Part shown: positions 59,062 to 64,000 of the stretch, piece by piece
Layout of the letters: each line of letters begins with the position of its first letter
How positions within the stretch are numbered: the first letter of the stretch is position 1
Origin: Actinomycetota bacterium
Lineage (GTDB): Bacteria; Actinomycetota; Actinomycetes; Actinomycetales; Microbacteriaceae
Assembly (NCBI GenBank): GCA_020161315.1
Contig: JAIUOH010000007.1
Span: 36,993 to 100,992, forward strand
DNA length: 64,000 nt
Reading direction: 5' to 3'
Notes under the pieces: model-generated
Databases searched by the model: none
What the model saw: the letters and a program-made list of their open reading frames with translations, nothing else
Told to the model about the DNA's origin: nothing
Made by a program: the position numbers and the translations under genes

Positions 59062-60669
59062 ATGGCCTCTCAGCTGTACCACAACGCAAAGGTATTCACC
59101 TCAGATTCACGCCGCTGGGCAGAAGCAATCGTCGTGAATGGCGAGCGCATCGCCTACGTCGGCGACGTCGCGACCGCCACGAGGATCGCCGGCGCTGATG
59201 CAGAGGTAATCGACCTGGGCGGCAAGACCGTGCTACCCGGCTTTGTCGATGGCCACTCACACATCGTCATGACCGGCGAGGCCGCTCAGCAGGTTGATCT
59301 CTGGGGCGCGAACACCATCGCTGAGATGCAGGCTCGCATCGGCGCCTGGGCAGACGCAAACCCCGACGCACCCCGCGTATTCGCGCAGGGCTGGGCGCAC
59401 GCTGCGTTCGAGGGCCAGGAGCCGCACGCCTCAATGCTCGATGCTGCGGCACCAGGCCGCATCGTCTACGCCCAGGCCTACGACTACCACTCCATGCTGC
59501 TTAGCACCGCCGCGCTCGCTGACTCCGGCATTGACGCAGACACCGTGTCGCCTGCGGGCGGGCAGATCCACCGCAATGCCGACGGTCTCACTGGCCTTGT
59601 TGACGAGTCGGCAATGCACGAAATTGTGTGGCCGCATCTCGAGAGCTTGAAGAGCGAAAGTGACCGCGGCCAGGCCCTGCAAGCCGCGCTGCAGGCATAC
59701 CGTGAGACGGGCGTGACCGGCGCGACCGACATGGGCATGAACGACGACGACTTTGCGGCGTTGCAGCAGGCAGAGGCCGACGGTACCCTCACCACTCGCG
59801 TCGCCGCACACTGGATCATTCTGCCGACCGGCAAAGACGAAGAAAACCTCGCTCAGCTCGCGCGCGCCGTTGAACTAGGCCGCAGCCAGCAGAGCGACCG
59901 CCTGCGCATCGTCGGTATCAAGGTGATGATTGACGGCACCGTCGACGGCTGCACTGCGACCCTCGGCGCACCCTACGCAAACGGCACCAACGCCGAGCCA
60001 ATGTGGAGCCGCGAAGAGCTCACTCCCCTGGTCATCGCGGCTGATGCCGCGGGCCTGCAGGTCGCAATGCACGCCATCGGTGACGAGGCAGTACGCATCG
60101 CGATCGATGCCGTGGAGTCGGCGATCATCACGAACGGCCCGGCAGATCGCCGCCACCGCATCGAACACCTCGAGGTTGTAGATCAGGCCGAGGTGCACCG
60201 CCTCTCGGCACTCGGCATTACCGCAAGCATGCAGCCCGTGCACGCCGACCCAGCGATTCAGGGCAACTGGCGCGCAATGCTCGGTGACCACCGCATCGAC
60301 CGCGGCTTCCCGTGGCCAGAGATCACCGATGCGGGTGGCACGCTCGCTTTCGGCACCGATTCACCCACCTCGCCGCACTCGCCGCTGCCCAACATGTTTG
60401 TGGCCGCGACCCGTCGCTCGGCACTCGACCCCTCGCTCGAGCCAAACGTCCCCGAGTTCGCGATGCCACTCGAAGACTCGATCGCGTACGCGACGCGTGG
60501 TTCAGCCTGGGCTAGCCGTGCCGAGCACAAGTACGGTCGCATCGCGGCCTCGCTCTTTGCCGATTTCATCGTGATCGACCGCGATGTGTTCTCGGGAGCA
60601 AAGGAAGACCTACTCGCCGCGAAGATCGTGCGCACCGTCGTCGGCGGCAAGACCGTCTTCGAACGCTAG
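59062..60669 (+). CDS. YtcJ-like metal-dependent amidohydrolase
   Basis: 535 aa of the amidohydrolase superfamily. Metal pair HSH in LPGFVDGHSHIVMTG, carboxylated-Lys/His region MIDGTVDGCTATLG, HAIGDEAVRIAID, RHRIEHLEVVDQAEVHRLSA, and the final Asp in LAFGTDSPTSPHSPL. C-terminal composite sandwich (ASLFADFIVIDRDVF). Start ATG 59062 after GAAAGGA. Likely hydrolyses an amide or cyclic compound brought in by the permease at 61463. The upstream operator matches the one in the TetR/permease gap. Confidence 0.88.
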   Translation: MASQLYHNAKVFTSDSRRWAEAIVVNGERIAYVGDVATATRIAGADAEVIDLGGKTVLPGFVDGHSHIVMTGEAAQQVDLWGANTIAEMQARIGAWADANPDAPRVFAQGWAHAAFEGQEPHASMLDAAAPGRIVYAQAYDYHSMLLSTAALADSGIDADTVSPAGGQIHRNADGLTGLVDESAMHEIVWPHLESLKSESDRGQALQAALQAYRETGVTGATDMGMNDDDFAALQQAEADGTLTTRVAAHWIILPTGKDEENLAQLARAVELGRSQQSDRLRIVGIKVMIDGTVDGCTATLGAPYANGTNAEPMWSREELTPLVIAADAAGLQVAMHAIGDEAVRIAIDAVESAIITNGPADRRHRIEHLEVVDQAEVHRLSALGITASMQPVHADPAIQGNWRAMLGDHRIDRGFPWPEITDAGGTLAFGTDSPTSPHSPLPNMFVAATRRSALDPSLEPNVPEFAMPLEDSIAYATRGSAWASRAEHKYGRIAASLFADFIVIDRDVFSGAKEDLLAAKIVRTVVGGKTVFER

Positions 60670-60692
60670 GCGCCCGGTCGCCTCAGGGCGTC

Positions 60693-60736
60693 AAAGGTGA
60701 GGGTGGTCGCGCAACTGCACGGCCACCCTCACCTTT
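60693..60736. terminator. Terminator between amidohydrolase and tetR genes
   Basis: Perfect 14-bp stem AAAGGTGAGGGTGG / CCACCCTCACCTTT followed by T; overlaps the tetR stop codon and serves both strands. Confidence 0.88.
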
Positions 60737-61358
60737 TGCTTACGGCGTCGAGCGCGCCGGGCTCAAGACCTAGGGACCACTCAATCGCGTCGCCGATAAA
60801 GCGAGTAAACGCTGCCTCATAAAACGGCTCCGGGTTGTTGGCGTAGGCACCAAACCCATCATTTGCAATCAGAATGCGCACTGCTGCCGCTGCTGCATCT
60901 ACCTTGGGAATCTCACCAAGCCTGATGCCGTCGTTGATGAGCTCAATCAGCTGGTCTCTGCCGATCGCTTCTTGTTTCTCGAGCTCGGCTGCGATCAGCG
61001 GGCGAAACCTCGCGAGGTGCCTGGCATTTAACCAGAGCCTTGCGAACTGCAGAGAGGTCTCGCTCTGAGCGTTTGCAGCAAGACGGGCAAGTCGTTCGAG
61101 TGGGCGCCCCGCTTCAGGAAAGTGCTCGTCACGTTCCTTTTGCAGCATTAGTGCGAGTGCCTCAACAACGAGGCTCTCGGCAACCGGAAAATAGTGGCTG
61201 ATCAACCCCGGGCGCACGCTGAGCCGCTCGGCCACCGCGCGCAGCGTGATGTGCTCGAGGCTCTCCGCAAGCGCGATTTCTGCAGCCTCGGCAACGATCT
61301 CAGCCCGTCGCTCAGTCGGGGGTTTGCGAAGCGCTGCATTTTTCGACCTTGACACCAT
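60729..61358 (-). CDS. TetR family transcriptional regulator
   Basis: 209 aa. N-terminal HTH with RRAEIVAEAAEIALAESLEH followed by ITLRAVAERLSVRPGLISHY and FPVAESLVVEAL: the classical TetR fold, of the BetI-like type. C-terminal ligand domain with RLWLNARHLARFRPLIAAEL. ATG 61358 is divergent from the permease; the gap contains the inverted repeat CTATTGG...CCAATAG, its likely operator, which recurs upstream of the amidohydrolase gene. Confidence 0.9.
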   Translation of the reverse strand: MVSRSKNAALRKPPTERRAEIVAEAAEIALAESLEHITLRAVAERLSVRPGLISHYFPVAESLVVEALALMLQKERDEHFPEAGRPLERLARLAANAQSETSLQFARLWLNARHLARFRPLIAAELEKQEAIGRDQLIELINDGIRLGEIPKVDAAAAAVRILIANDGFGAYANNPEPFYEAAFTRFIGDAIEWSLGLEPGALDAVSKR

Positions 61359-61362
61359 GCCC

Positions 61363-61413
61363 GCAATGCTATTGGATATTGCTTCGTAAGCCTATTGGGT
61401 CTTTGACCAATAG
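61363..61413. promoter_or_regulatory. Putative TetR operator pair, tetR/permease gap
   Basis: CCTATTGGGTCTTTGACCAA then TAG (61391-61413) has perfect 7-bp arms CTATTGG / CCAATAG. A second half-site CTATTGG is at 61369-61375 inside GCAATGCTATTGGATATTGC. Consistent with autoregulation. Confidence 0.65.
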
Positions 61414-61462
61414 CGTCGGGTTCGAGGACGACCCCGAAGACTCACCGGAGAGGACGACCACA

Positions 61463-62899
61463 GTGTCGGAAACCACACACAGCCCCTCGGGCCAGTTCGC
61501 GGATACCGCGTCGCAGCCTGAGACCCGTGGCATCGAGATCATCGCCGATAGTGACCGCCACGGCAAAGCCCGCAGCCTGTTTCCCGTCTGGGCAGCCACC
61601 ATGGTGAGCGTGCTCAACTTCACCATCGGTGCATCGTTCACCGTGGTGTTGGGGCTCGAGATCTGGCAGGCGATCGCGCTTACCCTGGTTGCTTCGCTGC
61701 TCTGGGTGTTTCCAGGCATTGTCGCCGTCAGCGGCCCCGCAGCGGGCACCTCGGGTTCGGTGATCCAGCGCGCGATCTACGGCTTCCGTGGCAACAAGAT
61801 TGTGATCGCCTTTTATGGCTGGTTCATTTCTGGCGTCTTTCTCGCACTGAACTGGGTCGCTTCGTCGTTCATGGGCGCAGAGATGTTCTCGAGCGCAGGG
61901 TGGGGCGACAAGACTGTGTGGCTCATCGTCGTCACCGTGGTGGTGTCGACCGTGACCGTACTGGTCGCCGTCTACGGCCACGCCCTCATTCTGAAGGCCT
62001 ACGCCGCGCTTACCGCGGTGCTGCTCGTAATCTTCTTGACCGTGACCGCGTTCATTCTGCCGCAGATTGACTGGAGCTTCACGCAGCCCGAGCCGCTCGA
62101 AGGCCCGGCTCTCTGGGGCACCCTGGCAGTCGGCTTCGCGATTCTCGCGTCGAGCCCGCTCTCGTTCTCGAACAGCGCCGACATGGCACGCTACCTGCCT
62201 CGCGACACCAAGCCCTCGCGCATCATCCTGGCAACCGCCCTCGGCGGCGCACTGCCCTTCGCTTTCTTCTCGATTGTTGGCGCACTGCTCGGCAGCGTAG
62301 TCTCGGCAGACGCAATGGAGTTCGGCATTGAGTACGCGCTGCTCGACATGCTGCCCCTGTGGCTCGGCCCCATCTTCGTGATCGGCGTCATCGTCAACAC
62401 CGTTGCCGTGAACGGCATGACCACCTACACCGCGAGCATGGCGTTCCAGTCAATCGGCGTGCCCATTCGCCGTATCCCGTCAGCGATTCTTATCGGCGTG
62501 CTCGGCACAGCGTTCACGCTCTACCTGGTGATGGCATCGAGCCTCATCGAAGCGATCAACCTGATGCTGCAGTTCTTGCTCATCGTCTCGGCGCCCACCA
62601 TGGCCGTGTACGCCGCAGACATCTGGCTGCGCCGCAACCGCTACGACGGCGACGACCTCTTCGACGAGCGCCCCGGCGCAAAGTTCTGGTACACGGGCGG
62701 CTTCGGCTGGGGCGGCCTTGGCGCGGTCATCGTCGGCGCAATCGCAACCGCGCTGTTCCTCTCGACCACGGTCTGGACCGGCCCGCTCGCCATCGCGATC
62801 GGCGGCTACGACCTGTCGGTGCCGGTCGGCATGACCGTCTCGATTCTGGCCTACTTCGTACTCGCGGGCCGCAAGGTGCGCTCGCAGGTCGAGGCCTAA
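61463..62899 (+). CDS. NCS1-like (cytosine/purine) permease
   Basis: 478 aa with about twelve TM segments. FPVWAATMVSVLNFTIGASF near residue 40, SGPAAGTSGSVIQRAIYGFR (the GxxxGxS region of nucleobase permeases), and FSNSADMARYLPRDTKPSRI near the middle are NCS1/CodB-type marks. GTG start 61463 after GGAGAGGA. With the amidohydrolase and TetR, it forms an uptake-and-hydrolysis unit for a nucleobase-like, hydantoin-like or other cyclic amide. Exact substrate open. Confidence 0.85.
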   Translation: MSETTHSPSGQFADTASQPETRGIEIIADSDRHGKARSLFPVWAATMVSVLNFTIGASFTVVLGLEIWQAIALTLVASLLWVFPGIVAVSGPAAGTSGSVIQRAIYGFRGNKIVIAFYGWFISGVFLALNWVASSFMGAEMFSSAGWGDKTVWLIVVTVVVSTVTVLVAVYGHALILKAYAALTAVLLVIFLTVTAFILPQIDWSFTQPEPLEGPALWGTLAVGFAILASSPLSFSNSADMARYLPRDTKPSRIILATALGGALPFAFFSIVGALLGSVVSADAMEFGIEYALLDMLPLWLGPIFVIGVIVNTVAVNGMTTYTASMAFQSIGVPIRRIPSAILIGVLGTAFTLYLVMASSLIEAINLMLQFLLIVSAPTMAVYAADIWLRRNRYDGDDLFDERPGAKFWYTGGFGWGGLGAVIVGAIATALFLSTTVWTGPLAIAIGGYDLSVPVGMTVSILAYFVLAGRKVRSQVEA

Positions 62900-62927
62900 C
62901 AGCGACGGGTTCGCTGCTCACTCCAGC

Positions 62928-62982
62928 AAGGGGGCACTTGTTGTTGTCTCGCCACTCGGCAAGCAACAACAAGTGCCCCCTT
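62928..62982. repeat. AACAACAC repeat family, copy 4 (perfect 19-bp palindrome)
   Basis: AAGGGGGCACTTGTTGTTG at 62928-62946 and CAACAACAAGTGCCCCCTT at 62964-62982 with a 17-nt loop (TCTCGCCACTCGGCAAG). Could terminate the permease gene. The left arm and loop start resemble the half-copy at 40873 and the TGTTGTCTCG part of copies 1 and 3. Confidence 0.88.
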
Positions 62983-63047
62983 CTTGTCTTGCTGAGTCAC
63001 GAAGCCGCGAAAGCGAGCCGCGGCGCGGGCCCACGTTCAGAGAAGCG

Positions 63048-63082
63048 AAAAGGATCCCCCGCCGAGGCGAGGGATCCTTTTC
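63048..63082. terminator. rplY terminator
   Basis: AAAAGGATCCC / GGGATCCTTTT (11 bp, perfect) with loop CCGCCGAGGCGA and T or A runs on both sides, so bidirectional. Confidence 0.92.
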
Positions 63083-63106
63083 TAAAGAGCTAAAGCGCGA
63101 GCGAAA

Positions 63107-63676
63107 TTACTCGGCAGCCTCTTCGTCAGCAGCCTTGCCGCGCGGTGCGACAACGTGCACAACGAGCTGCTCAGCTGCGTCGAGCAGAGTCTCGTCGTCA
63201 GCAAGCTTCACGTCGCCAGCCAGCACCTGGGCGCCGCCCTGCAGGCCCTCAACGCTGACCTCGATGTGCTCGGGGATGTTAGTTGCGGGAACGCTCAGGC
63301 GGATGGTGTTGAGCTCCTGCAGGTAGCTGGTGCCCGAGAAGGGCTCGCCAACGATAACCACGGGAACCTCGACCTCAACGGTCTCGCCCTGGTTCACGAT
63401 GAGCAGGTCGACGTGCTCGATAACCTGCAGCAGCGGGTTCTTCTGCACGTCCTTGACGAGCACGAGCTGCTTGTTGCCGTCGATGTCGAGCTCGATGAGC
63501 GCGTTCGCGTGGCGAACGATCAGGCTCAGCGGGTGGGTCTCAACCGAGAGGTGCACGGGGTCAGTGCCGTGGCCGTATACGACAACCGGGGTCTTACCGA
63601 CGGCGCGCAGCTTGCGGGCAACACCCTTGCCGAATGTTTCGCGTGCCGATGCGACGAGCTTTGCGATCTCGCTCAT
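63107..63676 (-). CDS. rplY: Ribosomal protein bL25/general stress protein Ctc
   Basis: 189 aa, long form (Ctc) of ribosomal protein L25, which binds 5S rRNA. N-terminal L25 domain: RETFGKGVARKLRAVGKTPV, VVYGHGTDPVHLSV, LVLVKDVQKNPLLQVIEHVD; C-terminal TL5-like beta domain with VPVVIVGEPF and ending in an acidic tail. Strong AAAGGAG before the ATG at 63676. Confidence 0.96.
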   Translation of the reverse strand: MSEIAKLVASARETFGKGVARKLRAVGKTPVVVYGHGTDPVHLSVETHPLSLIVRHANALIELDIDGNKQLVLVKDVQKNPLLQVIEHVDLLIVNQGETVEVEVPVVIVGEPFSGTSYLQELNTIRLSVPATNIPEHIEVSVEGLQGGAQVLAGDVKLADDETLLDAAEQLVVHVVAPRGKAADEEAAE

Positions 63677-63954
63677 GTCTGTCTCCTTTAGCGGGCTTGC
63701 GCCCAGAATGGGGCGGCCGGGCCGCCTGTCTGATGTGTCTCACCGTATGGCGCGTCAGAAGGGCCCGCTAAGGCTCCACCGCGTCGATCACGGGCACACG
63801 CTCTGCAGCAGTGCGCCCCTCGCCGAAGTACAGCTCACAAGTTTAGCGTATTGCGGCGCACATCGCACGCCGCCGGCGTACCTTACGTATGTTGATCGCG
63901 TAGCCCGAGTCGTGCCTCACATACTTTGATCGCGTACTTCTACGCTGAACGAGT
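63677..63954. other. Intergenic region with direct repeats TTGATCGCGTA
   Basis: 278 bp. The rplY promoter side has nothing distinct. At its far end, ACGTATGTTGATCGCGTA (63885-63902) and ACATACTTTGATCGCGTA (63919-63936) share TTGATCGCGTA with 34-bp spacing, just before a possible transposase start. These may be terminal repeats of an insertion sequence. Confidence 0.5.
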
Positions 63955-64000
63955 ATGAACAAGGACGTGGTGTCAGTGGCGACACGAATCGAAATCACCA
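63955..64000 (+). CDS. Start of a possible transposase/integrase gene (3' end outside window)
   Basis: Only 15 codons are visible: MNKDVVSVATRIEIT. Proteins beginning (V)xTRxEITxxYA are often DDE transposases in actinobacteria, and short direct repeats occur upstream, as in insertion sequence ends. The evidence is thin and the call could be wrong. Confidence 0.35.
   Translation, partial: MNKDVVSVATRIEIT

Overview
The window is a high-GC chromosomal segment from an actinobacterium, most probably a member of Microbacteriaceae (Leucobacter-like). This is a judgement from gene content, codon use and the syntenic blocks eno-ftsB-DUF501 and pth-mfd-mazG; no search was run. All housekeeping enzymes look intact. 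Part of the window is a dense block of catabolic genes.

Layout. 1-3.9 kb: the end of a polysaccharide or teichoic acid ABC exporter (permease and ATPase), then a membrane protein fused to a GH5 endoglycoceramidase-like hydrolase. 3.9-9.4 kb: RluA pseudouridine synthase, small unknown proteins (one split by a frameshift at a run of seven A), a SHOCT protein, a DUF6325 protein and leucyl aminopeptidase. 9.5-12.9 kb: an AbgT transporter and a divergent SLC13 permease. 13.1-16.5 kb: pyruvate carboxylase. 16.6-20.6 kb: succinate-semialdehyde dehydrogenase, a PuuD-like gamma-glutamyl hydrolase and a divergent APC permease. 20.8-28.8 kb: GntR regulator, a glutamine-synthetase-like amide ligase, SDR, aldehyde dehydrogenase, cytochrome P450, flavodoxin and FprA-type reductase. 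29.0-36.4 kb: two family III CoA-transferases, a second GntR regulator, acyl-CoA dehydrogenase, CitE-like lyase, thioesterase and MaoC/HTD2-like hydratase. 36.4-40.7 kb: glutamine amidotransferase, GNAT, agmatinase, EamA exporter and tRNA-Gln. 41-47 kb: NDH-2, a DUF2207 protein, DUF501, FtsB and enolase. 47-54 kb: VOC protein, HisRS, a small membrane protein with a GntR regulator, an acetate-type symporter with DUF485, a GAF-LuxR regulator, MazG and a lipoprotein. 54.5-58.9 kb: mfd and pth. 58.9-62.9 kb: amidohydrolase, TetR and permease, set between pth and rplY. 63.1 kb: rplY (L25/Ctc). The last 46 bases may begin a transposase gene.

How the genes work together. Two adjacent catabolic regulons can be proposed from shared DNA motifs. 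In the first, the octamer ATACCGTA, usually inside GTATAC palindromes, lies upstream of the PuuD-like hydrolase/APC permease, the glutamine-synthetase-like ligase and the fprA-flavodoxin-P450-ALDH-SDR operon. This suggests amine uptake, gamma-glutamylation, P450 hydroxylation, two oxidations to the acid, release of glutamate and final oxidation of a semialdehyde: a Puu-like route in which a P450 system takes the place of the amine oxidase PuuB. In the second, AT-rich motifs related to CTATATAATATTTTCT lie in front of acyl-CoA dehydrogenase, the CitE-like lyase, the MaoC-like hydratase and also pyruvate carboxylase. This fits breakdown of C5 dicarboxylates (methylsuccinate, mesaconate or itaconate type) to pyruvate and acetyl-CoA with anaplerosis.

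The window also carries an intergenic palindromic repeat family built on AACAACAC (four loci), several simple tandem repeats, and two tandem palindromes inserted in frame in hisS. The substrates of both pathways are inferred, not demonstrated.
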